Positions 46,317 to 56,499 are shown, numbered from the stretch's first letter. The stretch: DNA of 64,000 nucleotides from Sinorhizobium sp. 6-70 (GCF_030124375.1 NZ_JASKLS010000011.1:124001-188000), one strand, 5' to 3'. Translations and numbers: made by a program. Notes: generated by a model not told the origin, from the letters alone.

Positions 46317-47510
46317 TCAGTCCTCGTCAACCACCCGCAGCTTCAATTGCCCCATCCGGTTGTCCAGCGGCCGCCCGCCGCTGTCGCCCTCTGCGGGGGC
46401 GGCTTCGGCCGCGAGTTCCAAGGCCTCGATCTTGGCGCCGCGCCGGGTCAGCTTGTCCGACGAGATGAGGATGTCCTCGACGTCCTTCTGCGTCATGGCG
46501 AAATGGCCCTGGAGCTTGCGCACACGCTCGTCGAGCCGTGAAAGGTCGTCCATCAGGCGCGCGACTTCGCCCTGGATCAGGTGCGCCTGCTCGCGCATGC
46601 GCGCATCCTTCAGGATCGCCTGGATCACCTGGATCGACAAAAGCAGCAGCGACGGCGAGACGATGACAATGCGCTGGCGATGCGCTTTCTGCACGATCGC
46701 TTCGAAGTGCTCGTGGATCTCGGCGAAGATCGATTCGGAGGGAACAAAGAGGAAGGCCGTTTCCTGCGTTTCTCCCGGCAGGAGATACTTGCCGGCGATA
46801 TCGCGGATATGCACCTCCATGTCGCGGCGGAAGGTCTGTGCCGCCTGCTGCCGCCGTTCGGCCGTCGCGGCGTCGCGCATCGCGTTCCATCCTTCGAGCG
46901 GAAACTTCGCGTCGATGACGAGCGGCGGCTGGCCGTTCGGCATGCGGATCGTGCAATCCGGGCGTGCGCCGTTCGAAAGCGTTGCCTGGAAGGCGAAGGC
47001 GCCCATCGGCAACCCGTCGGCAACGATTGCTTCCATGCGCGACTGGCCGAAGGCCCCGCGGGTCTGCTTGTTCGCCAGAATGTTCTGCAGCCCGGCCATA
47101 TCCTTGGCCAGTGATTGAATGTTGTTCTGGGCGTTGTCGATCACGGCAAGCCGTTCCTGCAGGCGTCGGAGGTTCTCGTGGGTCGCTTTCGTCTGCTCGC
47201 TGATCGAGGCGCCGATTCGGTGCGTCATGCCGTCGATTCGCTGGCTGATGGACTGGTTGAGTTCCGCCTGGCGGGTGCCGAAAACGTCCGCCATGGCGGC
47301 AATGCGGCCCTGTAATTCCGTCTGCGCGGCAAGAAGCGTCGCCATCTGCTCGTCTCGCTCGTCAGCGCGGGCAGATCTCGCTCGGCGCGCAAGCGTGAGG
47401 CTCGCAAGCGTCATGAGAAGTGCGGCGATCGTGACGAGATGACCGGCCGTGACGGGCAGGGCGCCGAGCAGGAACAAGGGATGGTCGAAGGAAAAGGCGA
47501 TGGGCTCCAT
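46317..47510 (-). CDS. rmuC: DNA recombination protein RmuC homologue
   Basis: The 397-residue protein starts with a membrane segment (LVTIAALLMTLASLTL), has a long coiled-coil region (about 45-155) and the RmuC domain with nuclease-like features (DCTIRMPNGQPPLVIDAKFP). In E. coli RmuC limits inversion at short inverted repeats; the mechanism is unclear. That is worth noting in a genome full of palindromic repeats, but no link is shown. It is divergent from def. Confidence 0.93.
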   Translation of the reverse strand: MEPIAFSFDHPLFLLGALPVTAGHLVTIAALLMTLASLTLARRARSARADERDEQMATLLAAQTELQGRIAAMADVFGTRQAELNQSISQRIDGMTHRIGASISEQTKATHENLRRLQERLAVIDNAQNNIQSLAKDMAGLQNILANKQTRGAFGQSRMEAIVADGLPMGAFAFQATLSNGARPDCTIRMPNGQPPLVIDAKFPLEGWNAMRDAATAERRQQAAQTFRRDMEVHIRDIAGKYLLPGETQETAFLFVPSESIFAEIHEHFEAIVQKAHRQRIVIVSPSLLLLSIQVIQAILKDARMREQAHLIQGEVARLMDDLSRLDERVRKLQGHFAMTQKDVEDILISSDKLTRRGAKIEALELAAEAAPAEGDSGGRPLDNRMGQLKLRVVDED

Positions 47511-47660
47511 GGCGGCAGCCTAACAGATTCGCGCCCGAAAACCAGATCAAAACAAGAACAAACCTATCTCGGTCGTTACGGGCAACAAGCGCGGCGTGTG
47601 CGATCTTCGCCAGAGGCAATGTCCTTGCGTGCAAGCGGAAAGATCGGCTATGGGATCAGC

Positions 47661-48185
47661 ATGACGATCAAGCCGCTAATCATCCTTCCTGATCCGGTTC
47701 TGCGCCAGGTGTCCAAGCCGGTGGAGACCATTGACGACGACATCCGCCGCCTCGCCGACGACATGCTGGAAACCATGTACGACGCGCCGGGCATCGGGCT
47801 TGCGGCAATCCAGATCGGCGTGCCGAAGCGTCTCCTGGTTCTCGACGTGTCGAAAGAGGGCGAGGAGAAGACCCCGCTCGTCTTCATCAACCCGAAAATC
47901 GTCAGATCCACCGATGAGCGCTCGGTCTACGAGGAAGGCTGTCTGTCGATTCCGGACTACTACGCCGAAGTGGAGCGTCCGGCGGCGATTACCGTCGAAT
48001 ATCTCGATCGTCACGGCAAGGAGCATACGCTCGAGGCGGATGGCTTGCTTGCTACCTGCCTGCAGCACGAGATCGATCATCTGAACGGCGTCCTGTTCAT
48101 CGACCATATCTCCAAGCTCAAGCGGGATATGGTGATCCGCAAGTTCACAAAGGCAGCCAAGACCCGCGGCGCCAAAGCGATCTGA
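47661..48185 (+). CDS. def: Peptide deformylase
   Basis: It removes the formyl group from nascent proteins. The three metal-site motifs are intact in the 174 residues: GIGLAAIQIG, EEGCLSIP and QHEIDHLNG. The frame is open from 47439, but ATG 47661 (MTIKPLIILPDPVLRQVSKP) is the family start. It is followed by fmt, whose product adds the formyl group to initiator tRNA, and by truA. Confidence 0.97.
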   Translation: MTIKPLIILPDPVLRQVSKPVETIDDDIRRLADDMLETMYDAPGIGLAAIQIGVPKRLLVLDVSKEGEEKTPLVFINPKIVRSTDERSVYEEGCLSIPDYYAEVERPAAITVEYLDRHGKEHTLEADGLLATCLQHEIDHLNGVLFIDHISKLKRDMVIRKFTKAAKTRGAKAI

Positions 48186-48191
48186 GATCGC

Positions 48192-48218
48192 GAGCGGGAT
48201 GAGGCGAGCATCCCGCTC
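48192..48218. repeat. Short palindrome of the GAGCGGGAT family
   Basis: A perfect 9-bp stem, GAGCGGGAT / ATCCCGCTC, with loop GAGGCGAGC lies six bases after the def stop. The same arm sequence flanks the larger element at 61688-61739. Confidence 0.6.
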
Positions 48219-48299
48219 TAACTCATTATCGAGAGTGCCGCGCGCCGGTGCCGGAAACCGCAGGCGCAGGCCTGATTTCAAGAGACGGAGTTTGCCGCC

Positions 48300-49235
48300 T
48301 TGCCGCTTCGCATCATTTTCATGGGAACGCCGGAATTCTCTGTGCCGACGCTTGTCGCACTCGCCGAGGCAGGCCATGAGATCGCCGCCGTCTATACGCA
48401 GCCCCCGCGTCCCGGCGGGCGGCGCGGTCTCGATCTGCAGAAGTCTCCGGTTCATCAGGCAGCCGAACTTCTCGGCATCCCCGTTCTGACCCCGCCGAAC
48501 TTCAAGGATGCCGGCGATCGCGAGACCTTCATCAAGTTCAATGCCGACGTCGCCGTCGTCGTCGCCTACGGCCTGCTGCTGCCTGAGGAGATTCTCCAGG
48601 GAACACGGCACGGCTGCTACAACGGACATGCCTCGCTGCTGCCGCGCTGGCGGGGGGCGGCCCCCATCCAGCGCGCGATCATGGCCGGCGACCACGAGAC
48701 CGGCATGATGGTGATGGAGATGGACAAGGGGCTCGACACCGGCCCGGTCGCGCTCGCCAAGGCCGTTGCGATCGGCGAGACGATGACGGCTGGCGAGCTG
48801 CACGACAAGCTGATGCAGGTCGGGGCTGCCTTGATGAAAGAGGCGATGGCGAAGCTCGAAGTGGGCGAGTTGCCGCTGACGCCGCAACCCGAAGAGGGAG
48901 CCGTCTACGCTGCCAAGATCAGCAAAGCGGAGACCCGGATCGATTTCAGCAAGCCGGCGGGCGAGGTTCACAATCACATTCGTGGCCTTTCGCCTTTTCC
49001 CGGAGCCTGGTTCGAACTGACGATTGCTGGAAAGCCGGAACGCATAAAGGTACTGAATTCCGAGAAAGCCGCCGGCGCCGGCGAAGCCGGCACCGTCCTG
49101 GACGAGACATTGACCATTGCCTGCGGCGAGGGGGCGGTGCGGCCGACCCGGTTGCAGAAGGCCGGCGGCAAGCCGCTCGCCGTCGCCGAGTTCCTGCGCG
49201 GAACGCCCGTCGCCCGCGGCACGAGGATCGCCTGA
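48300..49235 (+). CDS. fmt: Methionyl-tRNA formyltransferase
   Basis: It formylates Met-tRNA-fMet using 10-formyl-tetrahydrofolate. The 311-residue protein begins LRIIFMGTPEFSVPTLVALA and has the catalytic region GCYNGHASLLPRWRGAAPIQ. The start is TTG 48300, with GGAG upstream; an ATG at 48321 would cut the first beta strand, so TTG is preferred. Its stop overlaps the truA start (TGATG). Confidence 0.97.
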   Translation: MPLRIIFMGTPEFSVPTLVALAEAGHEIAAVYTQPPRPGGRRGLDLQKSPVHQAAELLGIPVLTPPNFKDAGDRETFIKFNADVAVVVAYGLLLPEEILQGTRHGCYNGHASLLPRWRGAAPIQRAIMAGDHETGMMVMEMDKGLDTGPVALAKAVAIGETMTAGELHDKLMQVGAALMKEAMAKLEVGELPLTPQPEEGAVYAAKISKAETRIDFSKPAGEVHNHIRGLSPFPGAWFELTIAGKPERIKVLNSEKAAGAGEAGTVLDETLTIACGEGAVRPTRLQKAGGKPLAVAEFLRGTPVARGTRIA

Positions 49236-49978
49236 TGCCGCGCTATCGCCTCACCGTCGAATACGACGGCTCAGACTATGTCGGCTGGCAGCGTCAGGAA
49301 AACGGTCCGTCCGTCCAGGGCGCGATCGAGAAGGCGATCCTGTCGCTGACCGGCGAGACGGTGTCCGTCCGCGGGGCGGGGCGCACCGATTCCGGCGTCC
49401 ATGCCATGGGCCAGGTGGCGCATGCGGATCTCACGCGCGAGTGGAAGACGCACACCTTGCGCAACGCGCTCAATGCACATCTCACGCTTGCCGGCGAACG
49501 TGTCTCGATACTCGACGCACTCGAGGCGCCGCCAGATTTCGACGCGCGTTTCTCGGCAGTCCGCCGCCACTATCTCTATCGCATCATCTCCCGCCGTTCG
49601 CCGCTGGCGCTTGAAGCAAGACGCGCCTGGTGGGTGCCGAAAACGCTCGACCATGAGGCCATGCATGAGGCCGCACAACGACTGGTCGGCCACCACGATT
49701 TCACCACCTTCCGCTCCGCCCACTGCCAGGCGACGAGCCCGCTGCGTACTCTTGATCGGCTCGACGTGACGCGGGTGGGGGACCTCATCGAGATCCGTGC
49801 CACCGCCCAGAGCTTTCTGCACAACCAGATCCGCTCCTTCGCCGGTTCGCTGAAGCTGGTGGGCGAGGGCAAGTGGACGCCGGACGAGTTGCAGGCGGCG
49901 CTCGAAGCGCGCGATCGGAAGGCCTGCGGACCGGTCGCGCCTCCTGACGGTCTCTACTTCATGCAGGTCGATTATTGA
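49235..49978 (+). CDS. truA: tRNA pseudouridine(38-40) synthase TruA
   Basis: It isomerises uridines 38-40 in the anticodon arm. The catalytic Asp lies in RGAGRTDSGVHAMGQ of the 247-residue protein, with the companion motif FDARFSAVRRHYLYRI. It is translationally coupled to fmt by a one-base overlap, and the def-fmt-truA order is common in Rhizobiales. It converges on the membrane-protein gene at 50029. Confidence 0.97.
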   Translation: MPRYRLTVEYDGSDYVGWQRQENGPSVQGAIEKAILSLTGETVSVRGAGRTDSGVHAMGQVAHADLTREWKTHTLRNALNAHLTLAGERVSILDALEAPPDFDARFSAVRRHYLYRIISRRSPLALEARRAWWVPKTLDHEAMHEAAQRLVGHHDFTTFRSAHCQATSPLRTLDRLDVTRVGDLIEIRATAQSFLHNQIRSFAGSLKLVGEGKWTPDELQAALEARDRKACGPVAPPDGLYFMQVDY

Positions 49979-50018
49979 TCTTCGCTAGAGCGCCGCGCGC
50001 AGTAGGCGCAGCGCCTCG

Positions 50019-50032
50019 CTAGACTAGTCTAG
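50019..50032. repeat. Perfect 14-bp palindrome containing a stop codon
   Basis: CTAGACTAGTCTAG is fully self-complementary and contains the TAG stop of the minus-strand membrane protein. Just upstream, AGAGCGCCGCGCGCAGTAGG resembles an eroded end of the RIME-type second palindrome. Confidence 0.45.
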
Positions 50033-50625
50033 CTCGGAACAAGACCAAAGAAACGCTGCAGAACCTCGCCGATCATCATCGACGGCAGCAGGAAGAGTGC
50101 CGTCAACGCGGCCGCCAACAAGGTCTGGTTGCCGGTGATCGTGCGCAGAAGCCGGAAGAGCAGGCCAACGCTGACGACCAGCAGCAGGAGCCAGATCAGG
50201 CTTGTCAGCCCCTGACTGCCCGGGATCAGCAGACGGATCGCAGCGGGCAGCGCCATGGCGTAGGACAGCGGTACCGAGAGCCAGTTGGTGGTAACGATCA
50301 CCGGCACCACAAAAATCGTAAAACCCAGCGGCCGGGACAGGACGACGATCAGGACGATCGGCAGCAGCCAGCTGGCGAGGTCGACGACAAGCAGCTTCAG
50401 GATGAAGCCGAAGCCGATCGTCGTGCCGGCCGGCATGGCCGAAAGGTAATAGAGCCGCCAGGATGCCCAGGTCACGGCGATCGCCGGCAGGGACCACAGT
50501 ATTGCTGCGAACGAGCGCCACAGGCCGCCTTCGCTGATATCCAGCCAGCGAAAGCCCTCACGGTTGCCCTGGATGAGCAGCCATAACCCCTTGACGTAGG
50601 TGAGGACCTCCTCAAGCAGCGGCAT
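50029..50625 (-). CDS. Hypothetical multi-pass membrane protein
   Basis: The 198-residue protein has about five hydrophobic segments, among them SFAAILWSLPAIAVTWASWR, LASWLLPIVLIVVLSRPLGF and TSLIWLLLLVVSVGLLFRLL, with few charged residues between them. I do not recognise a named family with confidence; it resembles small YIP1-like membrane proteins of Rhizobiales. Its start overlaps the end of dapE by 14 bases, so the two are co-translated, which hints at envelope or cell-wall biology without proof. Confidence 0.8.
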   Translation of the reverse strand: MPLLEEVLTYVKGLWLLIQGNREGFRWLDISEGGLWRSFAAILWSLPAIAVTWASWRLYYLSAMPAGTTIGFGFILKLLVVDLASWLLPIVLIVVLSRPLGFTIFVVPVIVTTNWLSVPLSYAMALPAAIRLLIPGSQGLTSLIWLLLLVVSVGLLFRLLRTITGNQTLLAAALTALFLLPSMMIGEVLQRFFGLVPS

Positions 50626-51805
50626 GACCGAACCAGCGGGCTATGAAAGTCTCGTAGATCCCGGTCAAGGTTTCGAGATCGGCGACGGCAACGCGCTCGT
50701 CGACCATATGCATCGTCTGCCCGACGAGGCCGAATTCGACGACGGGGCAATAATCCTTGATGAAGCGCGCATCCGAGGTGCCGCCGGTGGTCGAGAGCTT
50801 CGGCTGGCGCCCGAGCACGGCCTCGACCGCGCCGGAAAGCGAATCGATGAGGGCGTTGTTGCGCGTGAGGAACACGTGGCTCGGGCGCTCGTTCCAGACG
50901 ATGTCGTAGCGGACCGGCGCGCGGCCGGGTCTGAGCTTGTCGCTCGCTGCGGCACGATCGAGCCTAGCGACAATCTCCGCCATCAGGCTTTCGGCGGTCC
51001 AATTGTCGTTGAAGCGAATGTTGAAGCTGGCGCTCGCCTTCGCAGGAATGACGTTGACGGCCGGATTGCCGACATCGATGGTCGTGACCTCGAGGTTCGA
51101 TGGCTGGAAGCTCTCGGTACCGTTATCGAAGGGCGGGTCCATCAGGGCCTCGGTCAGCTGCAGGATGCCGCGCACCGGATTGTCGGCGAGATGCGGATAG
51201 GCCGCGTGCCCCTGGACGCCGTGGACGGTGATCCGGCCCGAGAGCGAGCCGCGCCGGCCGATCTTGATCATGTCGCCGAGTTGATCGGGATTGGTCGGCT
51301 CGCCAACGAGGCAGGCGTCCCAGCGTTCGCCTTTCGCCGCCGCCCACTGAAGAAGTTTTGTCGTGCCGTTAATGGCCGGGCCTTCCTCGTCGCCGGTAAT
51401 CAGAAACGAGATAGAACCTTTCGGCGCACCATGCTTCTCGATGTGGCGGGCAACGGCCGCCACGAAGCAGGCGATGCCGCCCTTCATGTCGACGGCGCCG
51501 CGGCCATACATTTCGCCGCCGGCAATCGTTGCGGAGAAGGGCGGGTAGGTCCAGGCGGCTTCGTCGCCGACCGGCACGACGTCGGTATGCCCGGCGAACA
51601 TCAAGTGCGGGCCATCGCTTCCAAGGCGCGCGTAGAGGTTTTCGATGTCCGGGGTCCCGGCTTCCCTCGCTACCACGCGCTCCACGGTGAAGCCGAGCGG
51701 CTTGAGCATCTCTTCGAGAGCGGCAAGCGCGCCGCCTTCGGCGGGTGTCACGGAGGGGCAGCGAATAAGGGTGGAAAGATTGGTAATCGGATTGGTGGAC
51801 GTCAT
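50612..51805 (-). CDS. dapE: Succinyl-diaminopimelate desuccinylase DapE
   Basis: DapE releases L,L-diaminopimelate in the succinylase branch of lysine and peptidoglycan synthesis. The 397-residue M20 metallopeptidase-fold enzyme shows the zinc-site motifs LMFAGHTDVVPVGD, YGRGAVDMKGGIACFVAA and ITGDEEGPAINGT. dapD, which catalyses an earlier step of the same branch, is at 62183 on the same strand, about 10 kb away. Confidence 0.96.
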   Translation of the reverse strand: MTSTNPITNLSTLIRCPSVTPAEGGALAALEEMLKPLGFTVERVVAREAGTPDIENLYARLGSDGPHLMFAGHTDVVPVGDEAAWTYPPFSATIAGGEMYGRGAVDMKGGIACFVAAVARHIEKHGAPKGSISFLITGDEEGPAINGTTKLLQWAAAKGERWDACLVGEPTNPDQLGDMIKIGRRGSLSGRITVHGVQGHAAYPHLADNPVRGILQLTEALMDPPFDNGTESFQPSNLEVTTIDVGNPAVNVIPAKASASFNIRFNDNWTAESLMAEIVARLDRAAASDKLRPGRAPVRYDIVWNERPSHVFLTRNNALIDSLSGAVEAVLGRQPKLSTTGGTSDARFIKDYCPVVEFGLVGQTMHMVDERVAVADLETLTGIYETFIARWFGHAAA

Positions 51806-51977
51806 CTATCGGAATGCCATCTGCGGAGGGCACGCAGGCCTGTGAGGTCGGAGGTTGCTGGTTTATCCGATCGAGTGTCGGCTGTCACGCGTGATGGTGA
51901 GGTTGGCAAAAAGGCAAACGGGCCGGACGAATCGTCGTCCGGCCCGCAGGGAGCGCAGGGGGCAGGGGAGGAGGGCC

Positions 51978-54900
51978 TCACTCGCCGGGGGCGAGGTGAG
52001 GTGCTTCGATGTGCGCTCCGGCGTGCTTCAGCGGCCGCTCTCCGGAGAGCTTGCGGATCAGCACGTAGAAGACCGGCGTCATGAAGATGCCGAAGGCGGT
52101 AACGCCGATCATGCCGGCAAAGACCGCGACGCCCATGGCCGAGCGCATTTCCGCACCGGCCCCGGTGGAGGTGACAAGCGGCACGACGCCCATGATGAAG
52201 GCCATCGAGGTCATCAGAATCGGCCTCAGACGCAGCCGGCTCGCCTCGATCGCGGCAGCGACCGCGCTGCTGCCGGAAAGTTCGAGTTCGCGAGCGAACT
52301 CGACGATCAGGATCGCATTCTTGGCGGATAGCCCGACGAGCACGATCAGGCCGATCTGGGTGAAGACGTTGTTGTCCCCGCCGGTCAGCCAGACGCCGGT
52401 GAGCGCCGCCATGATGCCCATCGGCACGATCAGGACAATCGCGATCGGCAGCAACAGGCTTTCATACTGGGCAGCCAACACGAGATAGACGAGCAGCAGC
52501 GCCAGCGGGAAGACCATGATGCCAGAGTTGCCGGCGAGGATCTGCTGATAGGTCAGGTCCGTCCACTCGAAGCTGATGCCGGGCGGCAGCGTCTCGGCGG
52601 CGATCTTTTCGATCGCGGCCTGCGCCTGGCCGGAGGAGTAGCCCGGTGCCGGACCGCCGTTGATATCGGCCGACAGGAAGCCGTTGTACCGGATCGCCCG
52701 TTCCGCGCCGACGGTCTGCTCGACCTTCAACAGCGCCGAAAGCGGGATCATTTCGCCCGACTGCGAGCGGACCTTCAGCCGGCCGATATCATCGGCATGG
52801 CTGCGGTAGCTGGCATCGGCCTGTACGCGCACGCTGTAGGTTCGGCCGAAGGCGTTGAAGTCGTTGACGTAGAGCGAGCCGAGATAGATCTGCAGCGTTT
52901 CGAACACGTCGGTCACCGCCACGCCGAGCTGGCGCGCCTTGACGCGATCGAGGTCGGCATAGAGCTGCGGCACATTGATCTGATAGCTCGAATAGAGCCC
53001 CGCGAGTTCCGGTGTTGCCATCGCTTTCGCAAGGAACGCCTTGGCCGCATCGTCGAGCACCCGGTAGCCGAGTCCGTTCTTGTCCTCGATCTGCAGCTTG
53101 AAGCCGCCGGTCGTGCCGAGGCCCTGAACGGGCGGCGGCGGGAACATGGCGATGAAGGCATCCTGGATCGCGCCGAACTCCTGGTTCAGTTGCATGGCGA
53201 TCGCCCCGCCGGAGAGTTCCGGCGTCGTGCGCTCCTCGAACGGTTTCAGCGACACGAAGACAATGCCGGAGTTCGACGAGTTGGTGAAGCCGTTGATCGA
53301 CAGGCCCGGGAAGGCGATGGCATGTTCGACGCCAGGATGCTTGAGCGCGATCTCGCTCATGCGCCGGATGACGTCTTCCGAGCGGTCAAGCGTCGCCGCA
53401 TCCGGCAATTGCGCGAAACCGATCAGATATTGCTTGTCCTGGGCCGGCACGAAGCCGCCGGGAACGGCACGGAACAGGGTGAAGGTGACGCCGATAAGGA
53501 TCACGTAGACGCCCATGATCAGCGACTTGCGCGTGAGAATGCCGCCGACGCCGCGGCCGTAGGCTTCCGAGCTCTTTCCGAAGAAGCGGTTGAAGCCGCG
53601 GAAGAACCAGCCGAAGAGCCTGTCCATCACGCGCGTCAGCAGGTCCTTCGGCGCGTGGTGATCCTTGAGGAGAAGGGCGGCGAGCGCCGGAGAAAGCGTC
53701 AACGAATTGAAGGCGGAGATCACCGTCGAGATCGCGATCGTCAGCGCGAATTGGCGGTAGAACTGTCCCGTCAAGCCGGTGATGAAGGCGAGCGGCACGA
53801 AGACCGCGACCAGCACCAGCGCGATCGCGATGATCGGGCCGGAAACCTCCGACATGGCGCGATAGGTCGCCTGCACAGGCGAAAGCCCTTGCGCGATGTT
53901 GCGCTCGACGTTCTCGACGACGACGATTGCGTCATCGACGACGATGCCGATCGCCAGCACCAGGCCGAAGAGGCTCAGCGCATTGATCGAAAAGCCGAAG
54001 ACATACATCACCGCGAACGTGCCGACGATCGAGACCGGCACGGCGACGAGGGGGATGATCGAGGCGCGCCAGGTCTGCAGGAAGACGATCACGACGAGCA
54101 CCACCAGTGCGATCGCTTCGAGCAGCGTATGAACGACCGACTCGATCGAGGCCCTGACGAACTGCGTGGTGTCGTAGACGATCTCGTAGTCGACGCCTTC
54201 CGGCATGGTCTGCTTCAGCTCGGCCATGGCCTTGTGCACGTTTTCGGAGATCTGGATGGCGTTGGAGCCCGGTGCCTGGAAGACACCCATGCCGACGGCA
54301 GCCTTGTTGTCGAGGAGCGAACGCAGCGAGTAGTCCGCGGCGCCCATTTCGACGCGCGCAACGTCGCCAAGACGGGTGATCTCACCATCGGCGCCGGATT
54401 TGACGACGATGTCGGCAAAGTCTTCCGGTGTCCTCAGCCGCCCCTGGGCATTAACGGAGAGTTGCAGGTCGAGCCCGGCAACCGAGGGAGACGCGCCGAT
54501 GACGCCGGCGGCGGCCTGGACGTTCTGTCCGCGAATGGCATTGGCGATGTCGCTGGCAGCAAGCCCGCGCTCGGCTGCCTTTTCAGGGTCGATCCAGACG
54601 CGCATCGAATAGTCGCCGCCGCCGAAGATCTGCACCTGCCCGACGCCCTCGACGCGCGCCAGCCGGTCCTTGACGTTCAAGACGCCGTAGTTGCGCAGAT
54701 AATTGATGTCGTATTGGCCGTTCGGCGAGATGAGATGCACGACGAGCGTCAGGTCTGGTGAACTCTTGACCGTCGTGACGCCGAGACGCCGCACCTCTTC
54801 CGGCAGGCGGGGTTCCGCCTGCGAGACGCGGTTCTGCACGAGCTGCTGGGCCTGGTCCGGATCGGTGCCAAGCTCGAAGGTGACGGTCAGCGTCATCAGG

Positions 54901-55163
54901 CCGTCGGCCGTCGCCTGGCTCTGCATGTAGAGCATGCCTTCGACACCGTTGATCTGTTCTTCAAGCGGGGTCGCAACGGTCTCGGCGATCACCGAAGGGT
55001 TGGCGCCCGGATACTGGGCGCGCACGACAATCTGCGGCGGCACGACTTCGGGATATTCCGAGATCGGCAAGCCGGTCATGCCGATAAGGCCCGCGACGAA
55101 TATGAGTACTGACAGAACGCCCGCGAAGACCGGGCGGTCGACGAAAAAGCGTGAGAAATTCAT
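51978..55163 (-). CDS. RND multidrug efflux permease (AcrB/HAE1 family)
   Basis: This 1061-residue proton-driven pump of the inner membrane exports hydrophobic compounds with an adaptor and an outer-membrane channel. The N-terminus SRFFVDRPVFAGVLSVLIFV is typical. The proton-relay Asp pair lies in GIVVDDAIVVVENVE, and TM segments repeat in both halves. GGGGGATC precedes ATG 55161-55163. The adaptor gene lies 133 bp upstream on the same strand. No outer-membrane channel gene is adjacent, so a TolC-type protein encoded elsewhere must serve. Confidence 0.95.
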   Translation of the reverse strand: MNFSRFFVDRPVFAGVLSVLIFVAGLIGMTGLPISEYPEVVPPQIVVRAQYPGANPSVIAETVATPLEEQINGVEGMLYMQSQATADGLMTLTVTFELGTDPDQAQQLVQNRVSQAEPRLPEEVRRLGVTTVKSSPDLTLVVHLISPNGQYDINYLRNYGVLNVKDRLARVEGVGQVQIFGGGDYSMRVWIDPEKAAERGLAASDIANAIRGQNVQAAAGVIGASPSVAGLDLQLSVNAQGRLRTPEDFADIVVKSGADGEITRLGDVARVEMGAADYSLRSLLDNKAAVGMGVFQAPGSNAIQISENVHKAMAELKQTMPEGVDYEIVYDTTQFVRASIESVVHTLLEAIALVVLVVIVFLQTWRASIIPLVAVPVSIVGTFAVMYVFGFSINALSLFGLVLAIGIVVDDAIVVVENVERNIAQGLSPVQATYRAMSEVSGPIIAIALVLVAVFVPLAFITGLTGQFYRQFALTIAISTVISAFNSLTLSPALAALLLKDHHAPKDLLTRVMDRLFGWFFRGFNRFFGKSSEAYGRGVGGILTRKSLIMGVYVILIGVTFTLFRAVPGGFVPAQDKQYLIGFAQLPDAATLDRSEDVIRRMSEIALKHPGVEHAIAFPGLSINGFTNSSNSGIVFVSLKPFEERTTPELSGGAIAMQLNQEFGAIQDAFIAMFPPPPVQGLGTTGGFKLQIEDKNGLGYRVLDDAAKAFLAKAMATPELAGLYSSYQINVPQLYADLDRVKARQLGVAVTDVFETLQIYLGSLYVNDFNAFGRTYSVRVQADASYRSHADDIGRLKVRSQSGEMIPLSALLKVEQTVGAERAIRYNGFLSADINGGPAPGYSSGQAQAAIEKIAAETLPPGISFEWTDLTYQQILAGNSGIMVFPLALLLVYLVLAAQYESLLLPIAIVLIVPMGIMAALTGVWLTGGDNNVFTQIGLIVLVGLSAKNAILIVEFARELELSGSSAVAAAIEASRLRLRPILMTSMAFIMGVVPLVTSTGAGAEMRSAMGVAVFAGMIGVTAFGIFMTPVFYVLIRKLSGERPLKHAGAHIEAPHLAPGE

Positions 55164-55296
55164 AACGATCCCCCTTGGGACAAAAAACCAGGCATCCGCG
55201 ACGAGGATGTTCGCCGCGAGCGTCCAAGCATGCAGTTGGGTGTTCGGTCGGCGCCGCCTCGCGTCCCCTCCGAGGAAGGCGAGGCGGCACGTTCAA

Positions 55297-56499
55297 CTAT
55301 TTTTTGGCGATCGAGGCCGTGGCCTCTCCGGCCGGCTGCGGAGCAACGAGGACGCCGGGCCGGACGCGCTGCAGCCCGTTTACGACTATGCTCTCGCCCG
55401 GCTTCAGCCCGGCTTCAACTATCCGCAGGCCATCGGCCGTCGGTCCGAGAGTTACCTGGCGGTACTCGACCTTGTTGTCGGTGCCGACCACCAGCACGAA
55501 TTTCTTGTCCTGGTCCGAACCGATGGCACGATCGCTGATCACCAGCTTTTCCGTTGGAGCCGGGTCGCCGATGCGGATGCGGACGAACTGACCGGGGATC
55601 AGCCGGCCGTCGGCGTTGTTGAGCGCCGCCCGCACGCGCACTGTACCGGTCGTCGCGTCGACCTCATTGTTGATGAGCTGGATATGGCCGGTGATCGGCG
55701 TGCCCTCGTCGGCCGCGGTGCCGATCTCGACAGGAATGCGCTCGATTGCGTTGCTGCCGGCGGAGGCGGAAAGCTTGGCCAAGGCCGCGGCGACCACCTC
55801 CTCGTTGACGTTGAAACTCGCATAGATCGGATCGATCGAGACGAGCGTCGTCAGGACCGGCGAGGCGGAGCCGGCGGCCACAAGATTGCCGGCCGTCACC
55901 TCGAGCCTGCCGACGCGACCCGAAATCGGCGCGCGGACCTCCGTATATTGAAGATCCAGCCGGGCCGAACGCAGCGCCGCCTTTGCCGAGCGGACGTTCG
56001 CCTGCGCTTCGTCGTAGACGCTCAGGCGCTGATCGACTCCGCTTTGCGGGATCGCGCTGGTGGTGACCAGCTTGCGGCCGCGTTCGAGCTCGGTTTTTGC
56101 AAGCGCGACACGCGCTTCGGCGGCCGCAACCTGGGCCTCGGCGCGCTCGACGGCGGCGGCATAGGGTTCGGGATCGATGGTGACGAGAAGGTCACCCTTC
56201 TCAACCAGGGCGCCTTCGCGGAAATGCGCTTCGAGAACGGCGCCGCCGACGCGGGGACGTACCTCGACGCGCTCGATCGCCTCGAGTCGCCCGGAGAAAT
56301 TCTCCCAGGTCGTAATCCGGCGCGATTCTGCCTTGGCAACCGAAACAGGAACGGCCGGCGGCGGCGCTGCCGCGTCGGTCGCGGCGTCAGCCGTGAACCG
56401 ATAGGGCACGCCGAAGAAAACGGCGGTTCCCCCGGCAATGGACAAAAGAATACTCAGGCCGGCGCCCCAAAGGACCCGGCGGGTAACGGTCGATGTCAT
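55297..56499 (-). CDS. RND efflux periplasmic adaptor (membrane fusion protein)
   Basis: This 400-residue adaptor links the RND pump to an outer-membrane channel. It has an N-terminal membrane anchor (LWGAGLSILLSIAGGTAVFF), lipoyl halves (VEVRPRVGGAVLEAHFREGA and APISGRVGRLEVTAGNLVAA) around an alpha-helical hairpin, then beta-barrel and membrane-proximal domains. There is no lipobox Cys, so it is anchored by the helix. It begins 46 bp after the degenerate hydrolase gene, suggesting one transcript. Confidence 0.94.
   Translation of the reverse strand: MTSTVTRRVLWGAGLSILLSIAGGTAVFFGVPYRFTADAATDAAAPPPAVPVSVAKAESRRITTWENFSGRLEAIERVEVRPRVGGAVLEAHFREGALVEKGDLLVTIDPEPYAAAVERAEAQVAAAEARVALAKTELERGRKLVTTSAIPQSGVDQRLSVYDEAQANVRSAKAALRSARLDLQYTEVRAPISGRVGRLEVTAGNLVAAGSASPVLTTLVSIDPIYASFNVNEEVVAAALAKLSASAGSNAIERIPVEIGTAADEGTPITGHIQLINNEVDATTGTVRVRAALNNADGRLIPGQFVRIRIGDPAPTEKLVISDRAIGSDQDKKFVLVVGTDNKVEYRQVTLGPTADGLRIVEAGLKPGESIVVNGLQRVRPGVLVAPQPAGEATASIAKK

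Noticed and set aside
52797..54761. Open frame of 654 codons on the plus strand
   Set aside because: It is antisense to the RND pump gene, with extremely charged low-complexity composition; not a plausible protein.
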